This document shows, one piece after another, positions 32,950 to 45,039 of a DNA stretch of 64,000 bases; position 1 is the first letter of the stretch, and every line of letters starts with the position of its first letter. This DNA comes from Hygrocybe punicea (lineage: Eukaryota > Basidiomycota > Agaricomycetes > Agaricales > Hygrophoraceae): contig OY744466.1 of NCBI GenBank assembly GCA_963556145.1, positions 4,898,001-4,962,000 of the forward strand, in the 5' to 3' direction. Below the pieces are notes generated by a model. That model was not told the DNA's origin. It did not search any database and worked only from the letters and a program-made list of their open reading frames with translations. The position numbers and the translations under genes are program-made.

Positions 32950-34880
32950 GATGTGAAAATTGTCAATATAATTCATAATCTGGCTAGGAACGTTGTGAAT
33001 GGCACTTTGTTACCAAGACATTTAATTACAGTGTTGCTTCCAAATAATGTACACCAGTGCCTTGAATTCAACTGCATTTGTACATGGTGTGCTGAACAAG
33101 AACATTCAGAAATTGGACTGAAGATCAAAGGATGTAGCAGACCTGTAGCAAAACTAGTGGCTAGGTGAACGAAATATCCCATACACATATGAACATCTTT
33201 GTCCACACCAAACATGGGTGGCCAACCTTCTTTCAGGAACGGCATTTGTGCAGGGCCTGCGTCTTCTGATTGCATCATGCCTGGCCATCGGTAGGCAATG
33301 ACATGGGTACGGGTAACCTGCGCGGGTTGCGGGTACGGGTACTGCCGGGTACGGGTTACCTTTTTTGGACCTGGGCAAAACCCGTACCCGTGACCGCGGG
33401 TCTTGGTATACCCACAGGTACCGGCCCAAACAGAGCCACACAGCTTCACGACAAATACCGGCGTCAACAACGAGACCCAGCAATGCATCCGCGCCCCCAC
33501 AGGCTGCCCCACGCATGCACGCATCCGCGACAACACAGACAAAGCCGATAGCCATTACTTCCATGGCAACACAACACCAACCGCCTGCCAAACGGCCCCA
33601 TCCTCGCGTGAAACCGTGTCCCTACACGCCCACTGCAAGAAGCCACAGCAACCGCGTTGCACGACACCCCGTCATCAAATAGTGCCCCAATGCGAACCCC
33701 CATGCCCAAAACCCAACAGGAGACACATCACGCGCCCGCGTCAGCCCCAAACACACCGTCCCCGCTGCAAAACGCGTCCGAACGCGTCTCAAGTCCCACC
33801 CCAGCCCCAAACCCCATGCCCGTGCAAGAAAACGCGTTCAAACGCGTCCCAGACTGCAGTCTCACAACACCCGACCATTTGACGCCCACACAGGCCCCAA
33901 AGCCCATGCCCGTGCAACAGAATGTGCCCAAACGCGCCCCAGACCCTGTTCCCCCCCCAAGTACATGCCCACATGCGCCCACAATCACGATGCCGCCGTC
34001 CAGACGCCGCAACTGCGAACGCCAAGGCTAAACGGTGTCGAAACGCGAGCTGACGCGTACGCGATGACGGAGGAGGATGAGAGGGAGGGGAGAATGGGAG
34101 ATGGTGCGGGGAATGAGGAGACGGATACGATGGGGGAGGGTCTCTCGCCCACAAGAACCCAACCCGTCGCGTGGTTCCCAGCCCCCACTCCTCGCGTTTG
34201 CACAGCGCCACGTCAATTGACATGCGTGTCAGCGATGCGAGGTAGATGTGGGCTGGAACCTGCCGGGTTTCCTGCGCGGGTCAATACCCGTACCCGACCC
34301 GCCGCTACCCGCCATCTACCCGCTGAAAAAAGACCCGTGGGTAGACGGGTACGGGTTGGAGCAGGTCCGGGTACGGGTTGGCCTCGGGACACCCGCGGGT
34401 ATACCCGTGTCATTGCCTAGCCATCGGACAGAATAACGTTCTTGTTCGGTGGCGGCCGCATGAAAATACATGAATAGATTTCAGGCACATCCCTACACAA
34501 TCAAAAGTGGGTTGAGTATAATGTTCTACACAGATGGTGGGAGGCATTCAATGTCGTGAACATGAGCAGTTTCACCAGGTGGCAGATCAACAAGAACCAT
34601 CATAAATACGGCTTTGGAAATTTTCCTGGTACAGCGCCCTACCAAGGATACAAGGGAGCTGTCATTTGCTGCAGTACAAGTGAACATTGAAATGCAGAAA
34701 TATCATAGTGTATTAGCCTCAAGAGAAATTACCTTGCGGAATGTTGATGTTGCAACTCAGGATGTGACAAAATAAGGTGAATTCTGACCAAATAAAAACA
34801 AATGCTCAGGGTGGCATTTGATTTCTAATCGCAAAGATAGAACAATGTCTACCAAGGGAATAAGTAATCTCAGAGACGAT
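32950..34880 (-). pseudogene. Unrecognised transposon-type gene interrupted by a hAT foldback
   Basis: Minus-strand coding-like sequence lies on both sides of 33292-34419. Upstream it reads HAAATEQERYSV or, in the frame that continues, FSCGRHRTRTLFCPMAG. Removing the foldback and one 8-bp repeat joins this to MMQSEDAGPAQMPFLKEGWP, then VHMCMGYFVHLATSFATGLL. Two near-copies of GAACGTTGT-AATGGCACT lie at 32905 and 32990. I do not recognise the family. Confidence 0.3.
33292..34419. mobile_element. GC-rich hAT-type foldback (1,128 bp)
   Basis: Ends TAGGCAATGACATGGGTACG and the inverse of TAGGCAATGACACGGGTA, flanked by GCCATCGG at 33284-33291 and 34420-34427. Terminal parts are dense in GGGTACGGGT/ACCCGTACCC. 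The core has imperfect repeats of about 100 bp around CCCATGCCCGTGCAA and AAACGCGT and is unusually CpG-rich for this window. Proline-rich frames on both strands are low-complexity by-products. Confidence 0.85.
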
Positions 34881-34888
34881 GTGCAATA

Positions 34889-37710
34889 CTATGACCCATC
34901 AGGGATTCGGCACTCCCCTCTATTCGGCGTGTCACAGCATGTCACAGTGGCGGTATTCAGATTCCGCCACTCGGAGTTTTTATAACTGAAAAACCGTAGT
35001 AACGACTCGGAATTAATTCTTCTAAGTACATAAATTGCTGCCCTACATGAAATGAAAGAAATTGTAAGGTGTTTCATTGTAGAATGGACTCGGATGGGAT
35101 GATGGGCCAGGTACCGTTTGAGCCAATTGGAGATTGGTTGAGAGGTGTGAAGAAGATGACAACGAAGATCTGCTGGCAGCTGCAAAAGCGCCTGAGTTGA
35201 CAGAATATGATGGACCAGCATTGGACTCCAGAGGTTTCATGGACTCGGAATTGGAATGGCTAGTGTGGCGACGTCCTGAGGTAGCGAAAAGGCCTGCAAA
35301 TCATGTGTTTTCAGATATCTCGGGGTGTTCTTCCATATGAGTTTTGATTCAAGCACTAAGCTCAGGAACCGTACCCTCAGTGAACAGTCCAAGGGCGCTG
35401 GCAATGGTTAAGAAGTCAATCTTGAGCTTGTAAGATCTAAGAGGCTTGTTGAAAGTCTTCGAGACCTTGTCTTCATTGATTTGTGCCATGCGCTTGGCTT
35501 GCTCAGCATGTTTCTGGGCCTGTTTCTCAGCCTTGGCACTCTCCTTCCCTGCACGTTCAGCTTTCTCAGCTTTGAAGAGCTCCTTTAGCTCTGGATGTGT
35601 CACGAATCAAGACTTGACCTTGTTTGATTTGTGTGTTTGCTTGCATTTTTGATTTTCGAGTTGGACCCAGAGATCTGTTGCCTCGTGCTGTGCTATTGTG
35701 CAATGGGCATTGGCTGCATCTAGTTGTGAACAAGTGTTACCAAGTTCATTTGAATGCACAAGGACCTGAAGTCGAAGTAGGCGTATTTCTGATATGGTTT
35801 CAGGATGTGTTCGCCTTTGATCTTGTGTCAACAATATAATTTGAGATTCACATCCTAAGAGAATGGTGTTGATGGACCGGACAGAAGATGAGTGGGTTAT
35901 GGGTGTGCCGGTGCCAGAGTGAGAGATACTCTTGATGTGTGCAAGAGGTAAGCCATCAGGCATGCCAGAATTGCCTGCAGCACTCACTGCAGCCATTGAG
36001 TGAGTATGTTCATTGGGGGTGTGCTCCAAGTCCATCACCTCATCAACACTAAAATCACTGCCGTTATCTTCATCATCACTCCCACTATCCTCCTCCTCCT
36101 CCTCCTCATTCCCACCATCCTCATAAACCTCGTCACTCAAATCAGAGCTCATGGCAAGTGGTGAGCTGGGAATGTCATCCGGGTATGAATGAGGAACGTG
36201 GGTGGTAGTTGAGGAAGCCATACTCGGGGCGTAATCTTCATCCATGAAGATATCTGGATTGTGAGGGTGAATACCCATTTTGCGAAATGCAGTGCAGATA
36301 ATTTCTGGTGTCATCACCGTTCGTGTACGATGTTGTACCGAGTCATCTTTATGCCTTCAGAAGGGCATCTGGCACAATGCTTGGACCATTCTCATTCCAC
36401 TAAGTTGAATACAGCAACGTGAAGAGGTTGAAACTTGTGAGTCGTCTTTGAGGGCAGGCAGAGGATGATGATCTGGTGGTCATATGCAAGCTGCTGCATT
36501 GCTGGCGTCTCATGAGAATCATGCCCATCCAATGTTAATACAATCGGTTTGTCTTTATCGACCTTCACTGCATTAAGAATAAAGACATTCTTGAACCACT
36601 TCTCTGTCAGTTCACGATCAGTCCAACCACTCTCTGAAGTCACAACACTGCAGAATATTCATAAGTGTTATGTAGATGAGAAATCTGGACTGTCACTGTA
36701 CCTTCCAACACTGGGGAGATCAGTCCAGTCAGGCATTGGACCATCTTGAAGAACGAAAGATGGCGGCATGGACTGCCTGCTAGCTGACACACATTCCACC
36801 ACTGTAACCAACTCTAGGTTCTCGTCACGGATGCGATATCGGGCTTTCTGATTTTGGAGCAAGTAAAATTTTTGTCCTCCATTTTTTCATCCTCCACCTA
36901 ACTGAATCCCCTTCTCATCCATGTTCCAATTTTGTTCAGGTGGGATTCCATCAAATTTCATATCTAATTGTTGCCATTTGTCAAAGTAGTCCTTAACAGT
37001 TGTCTGATTAAAATTCTGTGCACGTTTTGGGTCTAAGCCACTAGGCTTCGAGAGCTTGAGAGTGGGGTTGCGTTTGGCATAGCGGACATGCCAGTTCTTT
37101 CCAGGGTGTTTACCAGTTACAGCAAATGCTCGAGTGCACAGGGATGCTGGGCCTAAAGGAGTTGCAGAGGAAGAAAGATGGTCGCACCAGTCAAGCAATA
37201 CTTTCTCTTCTGAAGCATTCAGCAACTGATTGGTGACATTTGCAACAGATCATGTTTTGTGTTTGCCATTGATGCAATCACTGAGTGTTTGACGGGCAAC
37301 CTGCATGAACGGTAAAGTATGATCGGTTTCAGTAATTGGGGAACTTACCTTATTCTTTCTGGCTGCCTCTGCTATTGTAGTATATATACCTCTTGCTATG
37401 CCATTTGCAGCAGCTTGAATGTGCTCATTGTACGTGAGGTCCGGGTGCTTCTTGGTGGAGCATAGGTGTGTCATGGTACACAGAGTCGTGTTTAAAACTC
37501 CAATGTGAGTCTTCACCGGCAGAGCGTGACAGATACTGAAAAATACAACTCTTTCCAGATTGCAATATATTCACAGAAATTGTATTAGAAAATCACCTTA
37601 GAGGTCATAAATGTACAAATACAAAGTATCTAAGGGTTCTGTGCAGCAGGGACTGGGTTACAGTAGGGGTGCCGAATAGAGGGGAGCGCCGAATCCCTGA
37701 TGGGTCATAG
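34889..37710. mobile_element. pogo-type DNA transposon
   Basis: Terminal inverted repeats start CTATGACCCATCAGGG, extend about 40 bp to CTCTATTCGGC, and are flanked by TA on both sides (34887-34888, 37711-37712). Length (2,822 bp), TA target and the encoded transposase all suit the pogo/Fot1 group of the Tc1/mariner superfamily. Confidence 0.9.
35349..37516 (-). pseudogene. pogo-family transposase (CENP-B HTH plus DDE_1), decayed
   Basis: Order: HIQAAANGIARGIYTTIAEA helix-turn-helix, a 48-bp intron, VARQTLSDCINGKHK, CENP-B-like HTH (ASEEKVLLDWCDHLSS, GKNWHVRYAKRNPTLKLSKP), then the DDE domain: NWNMDEKGIQLGGG (first Asp), VLTLDGHDSHET (second Asp) and TTHKFQPLHVAVFNLVE, where the usual third acid in QPLD is His. 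A 54-bp intron lies before VVTSESGWTD. The C-terminus has MTPEIICTAFRKMGIHPHNP, an acidic tract and a coiled coil. In-frame TGAs at 37250, 36887, 36392 and 35607 all fit CGA, and a frameshift lies near 36318. It is not active. Confidence 0.85.
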
Positions 37711-37712
37711 TA

Positions 37713-38600
37713 TACAAAGCTCAGTCATTTTCCCCACCTTGTTGAGCGTGTCCAACAGTCATAGAAATGCTGTGACATCACGCATGTGACATCACGTCTG
37801 GACGTTTACACATGACATCATGCATGTGACATCACATGTGATGTCAAGTTTAGGCATCACATGTGGACCGGACTCCACATCACATGATGAAAAAGTGTCT
37901 CTTTTTTCAACCATCACGTGCATCTCTGAACAACAATCTAATATGCCATCTCTTCATCTCCCTGTCCTTTTCACAGTCTCTGGTGGACACACCTACCACA
38001 AATCATCGGAAGGCAACACATCCGTTGAATTTAAATGCAAATTTTCATGGTAAATCATCACATGCAGCATCCTAATCATCACTTACTATACCAGTGTGTG
38101 TTGCATTCTGACAGATGACAGCTCTGCAACCATGCAAATTTTGGTCGAACGCGATGTTGTCAGTTGCCAGGTGATTGTTAGTTGTCAAGAGCCTACCCTT
38201 GATATTCACGTAATTTTGTAGGCCACAAAACCGAATGAAGAGCAGATATGCGGCTTTATATTGCATGTGCTCATGTCTCGACATATGGACAAGTCCACCT
38301 GCATGTTTTTAGGCCAAAAGAACAATGGTACTCCACCATTTCCATGAGGTTAGATGTGACTCCAATTGATACTCAGAAATTGTGTCAAAACATCAAATTG
38401 GCATTTATTTCAACAATGAGCAAGCATCCTGGATGACAGATATGTATGCAGATTTGCTCAGTTTGCTCACCAGCACACTGGGCGAAAGTAGCATCAAATA
38501 TTTACAGTCAGTATGACAAATTCATAATACCACAACTAATCTCTACTTCAACAGAAACGATGTCAACACCAACGGCCGATTTTTGCAGTTAAATAAAAGG
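37713..38600. other. Gene-poor stretch with clustered TGACATCAC motifs
   Basis: Between 37768 and 37860, TGACATCAC/GTGATGTCA variants recur at least six times within 100 bp, several as inverted pairs. They may be subterminal repeats of a decayed element or a short palindromic cluster. I see no reliable exon until the Ulp1 gene, although unrecognised 5' exons of that gene may lie here. Confidence 0.35.
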
Positions 38601-38689
38601 CCAGATGCGGTCATGTACATAACATAGCCATTGCCAGGCCCATTGCTCACTCAGGTGTTCTAGGGTTGAAAACACGTGTACCGTTGCAA

Positions 38690-39760
38690 AATACTCAGAG
38701 TGGGGTGCGGTTCCATGGATTTCATATCAACGTTTGGAAAAGGATTGGCTAGATGACGAACTGATTAATTTCGGTACCCAGTAAGTATATTTCAACCCTC
38801 CAGTGCAGTAGCTTATTCCCTGTTTCAGCTACACTCTGCAGAAAGCAACAATCCATCAACCAGATTTGCCGGAAAACATACACATATTCATTACTTTTTT
38901 CATGGAGAAATTGAGGTACACATTGCTTGGTGGTTCATATAACTTAATTTCCTCTGAATCTGGACACAGGAAGAACAGTGTGAAGAGTTTGAAGAGGTGG
39001 ATGAAGGCAATCGACATATTTTCGCTCTGATACTTGGTCTTTCCTGTTCCCACTGGGTGAGTGCAGACAGCTTTCGTGAAGGCAACATCTCACCTCACCA
39101 TCAGTGACCACTGGTATTTGATTATCGTGACAAATCCTGGTGCATGTTTGTCACAAAATCCTGCTGATGGACTGCACACGTAATTATCCATTTTAGCTTT
39201 GCCTTGAACTTACTCATCTTCGATTAGTGTAACATTTGTTCTCGATTCACTGCCCCCGGCAAACCGTCATAAAGATATATCCCTGGTGCATGCGTGGCTG
39301 GCCAGCATTGCGATGAACACCAGACAGGTGAAAAAGCTGGCGCATATCAAGAGAGTCACCCCGACAGTGAACAAAGTCTAATGTCAGTGTTGCAACTGAA
39401 TTGAAGATTTGTTTTCAGGTACCTGGACAGCCAAATTTTGATGATTGTGGCATCTACATGCTGCATTTCCTTCAAATCTTCTTAGAAAACCCAATGGAAA
39501 TGATGGACATCATGCTGGGTAACAAGAGTACCATAAATGCTGCCAAAGATCCATGGCAAGACTGGCGAATACCCACGCTCCGTTGGGAACTCCAGGGGGC
39601 CTTGCGCAGGCAAGCTGTTTGTAATTGCCTTCAGGGGGATGTACTGGACAGGGTTGTAGTGGAAGGAAAGGAGGGTTCATCCAGTGATGTTAAATTCATC
39701 CGAGGTTGGTTTGAGGCCCAAATGATGGTATCAGATTCTGACAGTTCATCGGATTTGTAA
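38690..39760 (+). pseudogene. Ulp1/SENP-like (C48) peptidase
   Basis: Exons read PWISYQRLEKDWLDDELINF, a 45-50-bp intron, YTLQKATIHQPDLPENIHIF, then KNSVKSLKRWMKAIDIFS, SDHWYLIIVTNPGA (catalytic His), TFVLDSLPPANRHKDISLVH (Asp), and after a short intron VPGQPNFDDCGIYMLHFLQI (oxyanion Gln and catalytic Cys), ending DSDSSSDL. The triad is complete. One TGA at 39028-39030 fits CGA. Ulp1-type SUMO peptidases often travel with fungal and plant DNA transposons; here the KDZ transposase starts about 150 bp downstream on the same strand, suggesting one mobile unit. The 5' limit is uncertain. Confidence 0.65.
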
Positions 39761-39910
39761 CCTTGTCCTGTACTGAAATGTATTTGTATGTCAAGGCATG
39801 TAATTTATGTCATATTTATTATTTGCCATGTGTTTTGCCTCGTGCATTGGTCTTTATAATGCGTGTCATTGGCTCACTTTTCCCACACTCATCCAACTAT
39901 TGTTCATCCA

Positions 39911-42900
39911 TGCCGAAATCGAAAGTCACTTCCTGGTCAGGAAAAAAAAAGGAATTTGCCAGAGAGGTTGAATTTATGGTGGTGGCAAAGAAACGAGGTG
40001 GAAAGCCAGTCAAGGCTCGTCCAGTCATTCGTCAGCCAAGTCCTGTAAAACAATCAGAAAGGAGTGAAGATCCTCCCATGCCCTAAACGTCGTTTGTGGA
40101 AGAGGAGGAGCCTCTGACAAGGAGACACCGAAATAAGAGTGGAAAGGTTGACACAACTATTATCTGTTCGACTTGATTTTGATTGCATGTCAATTAGACA
40201 CAGAATGATGAAATGGCAGCCTGGAAAGCGATTCACAAGCAATACCTCTCCGAACTCTTATCATCTGAGGCCCCCTTCCGATGTTACGTGCCAGACATGT
40301 CTCATGGCTGATATGTCTATTCGTTGCCCTGATTGCTATGGTTGTCCTTCGTTCTGCCAGTGTTGTTGTTTGCAGACACACAAGCATGATCCATTCCACA
40401 GAATTGAGATCTGGAATGGCAAATGTTTCTTGAAATATGCCCTTAATGCGATTGGCCTGGTCATGTGTCTTGGCCATGGTGGAGGCAATTGTCCGTCATA
40501 CAGACATGATGGACAGGAGCCATCTGTCGAAGATACATCTGTGAGGGATATGTTAATGTCTGGCCTGGATGAGGAGGACAATTCGGAATCAGAATTGGGT
40601 GTTCACGACGAGGAGGATATCCTCACTGTCACTCATACAAATGGAATTTACCAACGTCAAATCTGATGGTGCTCCTGCCCAGATGCCCCTACTCGAGACA
40701 TTCAACTACTTCAAATGCATTTGTATCCTGCAACGGCAAAATGGCCATTGTCAGCCTTCACTTTCCAGCTCCTGGATCATTTCTACATTGATTCGATGGA
40801 GTGCAAAATGTCTGCAAACAACTTTTATAACAAGTTAAGGAGACCATCTTCAAACACATTTCCAGATACATTGCCGGTTTGTGATATACTTCTTCTTTGG
40901 TTACACAGTCCATACAGGACAAAGTACTGAGTTATGTTGTTCAGGATCATTATCATGAACTAATGAGGGTCTCAAGACAGTGGCGGTACTTGAACCTCAA
41001 GAAATGATTTGGCTTTAAGCATGATACTGAGAGGGAGCCTGGTAATGGTGATCTGGCATTGTTTTGCCCTGCATGTCCCCAGCCGGGGATAAATCTTCTG
41101 CAGAACTGGACGGATAGACCTCATCAGTGGGTCATTCTGATCAGTTTTCATGTAGTTCCTCACCAAACATGGAAACAGGTGGCTTTACAGGCCCAGCATC
41201 GTCGTTGATGGGAATTTCAAAGCTGAGCAGATTAACATGCAGAAGCCTGATGACAACGTTGGGCTTATTTATGGACAAGGCTATATGGTTGAGGATGCAC
41301 CTTATCGTGCTCATCTGGCAGCTTCCCTGGAGTCCAAAGAGGTATTTATCAAATTGTGAATTTCGTGAATGCTAAATCAATGATCCATTATCAGAGATCA
41401 CAGTGCTCGAACCATAAGGCTGTCAACCAAGCCAATGCCAATCGGCATAACTTATATGCTACTGGAATTGGTGCATGTGCTTGTGCAAAGCATGGTTGCT
41501 TTGTACCACACAGTGTTGTCGACTTCCAGAAGGGTGAACGGTCAGTCATGTGTTTTGAGCTATGAATCGTCACAAATTTATTAAACAGCCTGCACCTGAC
41601 ACATGAATGTTGATTATTCAATATGCAATGCTCTCAATAGGCTGTGCCACAGTGGTATCAAGGAAGCACTGGTGGAATATGATATCGTCTGCAGTTGGCT
41701 CATCAATTTTGCTAAAAGGGTTTCCGATTCTGACCACCTCACTCTCCCCAAGGCACTCAAGATCATTGGGGCTGTGGGCAAGTTTCATCTTGGTGCACAT
41801 GTTGCCAAGTGTTTTGCCCTATTCAGTCTCAACTTTGTTTGTGGTGCTGGTCAGCAGGATGGCAAAATTTTGGAGACACTGTGGGCTATCATCAACAAGA
41901 TTTCCAGTTTTATTCGTTTCATGTCAAAATCCCAACGACGTGAGATCCTGGATGACCTTATGAGGGATTCGAATTGGAAGAAGTTGGTAGGAATGGGTAT
42001 GTGATTCACAGGCATGCCATCAATACAAATCATCACCATAGCCGTCCCACAGTTCGGTCTTTGTTGAAAAGGTATGATAAAGCAGTAGATGGAATGCAGG
42101 AAATGAAGGCAGCCTTTGAGGAGCTTTCCGAAACTGTTGATGAGCAAGTGCTGTCGCAGTGGAAGAAAGAAGAAACAAGGGCAATGGATTTCCGTGGTGA
42201 CTATTTGAGGGTATTCGACGTCAGAATGGAGAAAGGTTTGTCTTATAAAGTGTGGGTAATTTGGACATGGTAATGATGTTTCACCAGCACCATCATAGGC
42301 CGAGATCAGGTTGAGACTGACCACAGGGTAGTGTTGCCACGACTAGACTATTTACACCAAAATTTTAGTAGTCATAGTTGATAGTTGCAGCTAAAGTTGC
42401 AGCTTAGCTGGTCATTGTAGTCAACTAAACTTGAGAATAGTCAACTATAATTAAACAAATGTATGTTAAATCACTTATAAATACCAGAACAGACATGATA
42501 TAATTTTAGTCCACTAGATAGTCATAGTTGCAACTAGCTGAGTTGCAGCTAAAATCAACTATGACTATGACTGCCAGTTGACTAGTAGTCTTAGTCGTGG
42601 CAACACTACCACAGGGAACCCCAAAGATGTAATGGCTGGTCGGGTGACCATTTTAAATGAAGGAATAAACATAGAACAAGCACAGTAGGATGTATCCTCA
42701 TTCTCATCAATCGTCTCTTTGACATTTGTTTACCCTACAGGAATACTCTGAAGACAACTTCGCATGCTGTTCAAAAAACGGGCAGTTTCACAGACAAGGC
42801 AAATCTGGAGGATTGTTGAAATAGGCTTCAGTCTCGAATCGATTCGTTCCACAGAAAAATGCATGGAATACTGGGTGAATAAGTGGATGACTGTAATTTG

Positions 42901-43762
42901 GTGAATTGTGAATCAGATGCTGATGATTGGATCATGGATTTGGATGAGGAGGGCGAGGTAGATGAAGAAGAAGATGATAACGTCACAGAATGGCCTGAAA
43001 ACTGTCGACTTACAATGCCATCTACCTTGGGAATTGAGGAATGTGCTCAGCTGGGTTTGGAAAATTTGGCTGCTCAGGAGGTGGAACTCAGGGTGGGGCA
43101 AGCAAACGACTGTTTGGAAAACTTGAGGATGACACTGGGTGAGAAAATGGTAATTTTTCGAACCTCTGTCCATGGAGCAAACAGTCAGAAGAAGAAGACT
43201 TGAGCATGGGACGACATACATGTCATCCAGCAAAAAGTTTCCAAATATGCCACCAGCTACAGGCAGGCTCGTCGAGCATTGGTCAGTCTAGGGGGGAGTG
43301 CAGACATTTTGGTTCGTTTCAAAGTGCTGAGGCAGGAGGATATCAAGATGAGTGGTGATATGCTTGAGGAGAATAGAGTGGGCCAGAGGAGTCACAAGCT
43401 TCCCTGGATCTGGCAGATGAAAGATAGGAATAATACTGGGGACAACGATTGGATGCAGGAAGGTAAATAATGGTTCTCCTACAGCAATTCATGGAAGATC
43501 TTACTGCTATACAGTGTATCGTGTAAACTGGCTCCATTGAAAGGCCAGATATGATTGGTGGTCTGAAGAATTGCAAAGCATCAAGTCAGAAATGGGTAAC
43601 ACGATTCGTTGGTTGCAACACCAGGAAGTGCAATGAGAAGTACGTCGTGACAAAGTTGGTCCCGGACTGAGGGGGCACATCTGTTATGCTGAAAAACAGA
43701 TGGTAATGTGGAGGAATATGATAGTACAAGCAGAAATTGCCTTTGCAAACAAGATGGAGTAA
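39911..43762 (+). pseudogene. KDZ transposase with CxC2-type cysteine cluster
   Basis: Starts MPKSKVTSWSGKKKEF. The cysteine domain has DVTCQTCLMADMSIRCPDCY, CPSFCQCCCLQTHKHDPFHR and WNGKCFLKYALNAIGLVMCL. Then come WCSCPDAPTRDIQLLQM, FTFQLLDHFYIDSMECKMSA, RYLNLKK, the catalytic region with VVDGNFKAEQ (Asp), GIGACACAKHGCFVPHSVVD, VEYDIVCSWLINF (Asp) and QDGKILETLWAIINK (Glu), RDSNWKK, ELRVGQANDCLENLRM and a tail ending EIAFANKME. Several short introns are needed. In-frame TGAs at 40664, 41005, 42817, 43201, 43538 and 43634 fit CGA; TAAs near 40084 and 42880 and a C-run frameshift near 40270 add to the damage. A hAT MITE sits at 42329-42608. The catalytic acids survive but the gene is broken. 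Confidence 0.85.
42329..42608. mobile_element. hAT MITE (280 bp) in the KDZ gene, perfect 8-bp duplication
   Basis: Inverted ends TAGTGTTGCCACGACTA, flanked by CCACAGGG at 42321-42328 and 42609-42616. Removing it and one repeat restores the KDZ frame across AEIRLRLTTGNPKDVMAGRV. The inside is rich in TAGTCATAGTTG/CAACTATGACTA motifs. Ends are shared with the MITE at 32226 for the first 13 bases. Confidence 0.95.
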
Positions 43763-43861
43763 TATATATCATTAGAGAAGATTTAGTTCAAACTAAGATA
43801 TTCCTAACCAACTAGACCATAACCATCTGCCAATAATGGCCAGCAAGCCAATATATAGTAT

Positions 43862-44238
43862 TCAGCCGACATAACCAGACTGGTTGGCCAATCCATGTTC
43901 CATGGCCAGCCAAAATACCCAGGGCCATCGGCCAATCCATCTCTCATGGCCAGCCAAAATACCCAGACCGGTCAGCCAATCCATGTTCCATGGTGAGCCA
44001 AAAACCCCAGACCGGTCGGCCAATCCATGTTCCATGGCCAGCCAAAATACCCAGACCGGTTGGCCAATATATCCCTCTGCTTCTGCCAACTCATGTACCT
44101 CAGAACATAGACCCCTCGGCCAAGCCATCTGCCCTGGAGAAAGATATTGGTCGGCCAAGATTGGCTGGCCCACTCAGAGTGGGAATTGTCCATCTCGGCT
44201 GGTTCATGTTTCATGGACAAGATACACTGTAAGGTGTG
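43862..44238 (-). repeat. Copy D of the 44-bp minisatellite element (solo end)
   Basis: About five 44-bp units are followed by the leader in reverse orientation, ending GATACACTGTAAGGTGTG. The leader matches copy B (ACACCTTACAG) more than A or C. It begins about 100 bp beyond the KDZ stop codon. Confidence 0.85.
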
Positions 44239-44239
44239 A

Positions 44240-44960
44240 GAAAATAGTGCATACAGAAATTACAATTATTTAGGCCTTTATTGTTTTCATTATTGTGAAC
44301 GTGTATTCAGAAAAGAGAAAATGATTCAAATATTTAGGATTTGTAGACTGATATTTAGGGCTTTTATTGTGAGGGCAGAATTTTAGACTATTTTGTCTCA
44401 CTCCTGTGTGATCCATTTTGGCTAGCACGTGTCAGTAAAAATCTTACCTAACCATATATATTACTTGTAAAGTCAGAAATGTACTATGCACTTCCCCTCT
44501 GCCCTCTGCTATCATAGGTCTGCAGCAATGATCCCCAGCACAGGTACCACTTGGTTGATCAACAGCACCGAATCGTGGCCTGTTATGTGAAGCAAAAGGA
44601 CCAGAAGCCTTCACATGAGCAGAAGATAAACCCTCTCATATGAAGGCTTACTTCTTGCAGAATGGAGGTTCATCACACTCCCAAAAAAAAAAGAGGTTGG
44701 TCCATTAGACCCTTTGATATCATATATTGGTGGTGACGGATTGAATGGTGAATTGAACAGTGGAATTGAACAATGGAATTAAACAATCAGAACATAGTTG
44801 ATCCCACTGAGCAGTGTCCAAATCGAATAGATTGAAGCAAAATTACTGGGGACAATAGTTCAAATATTCAATATACAAATGAAACAACTGACAATCAAAA
44901 TTTCATCAGGTTTCCTCATTGCCTCTTCCACTGTCTCCATTCCATAGCCCACGCAATGTT
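44240..44960. other. Stretch without a recognisable gene
   Basis: A/T-rich sequence with short tandem similarities (TGAATTGAACAGTGGAATTGAA at about 44745-44790 is locally repeated). I see no exon chain or transposon end. Confidence 0.3.
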
Positions 44961-45039
44961 CTCAGGCTATCAAGTTTACCCCAGCTGATTTGGCCTCAAC
45001 ACTCAGCCACAAGAAGGTAAAGAAGGAAGGATACTCACG

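Noticed and set aside
33384..34420. Proline- and arginine-rich proteins within the GC-rich foldback
   Set aside because: Equally long frames exist on both strands and reflect CCC/ACG-rich composition.
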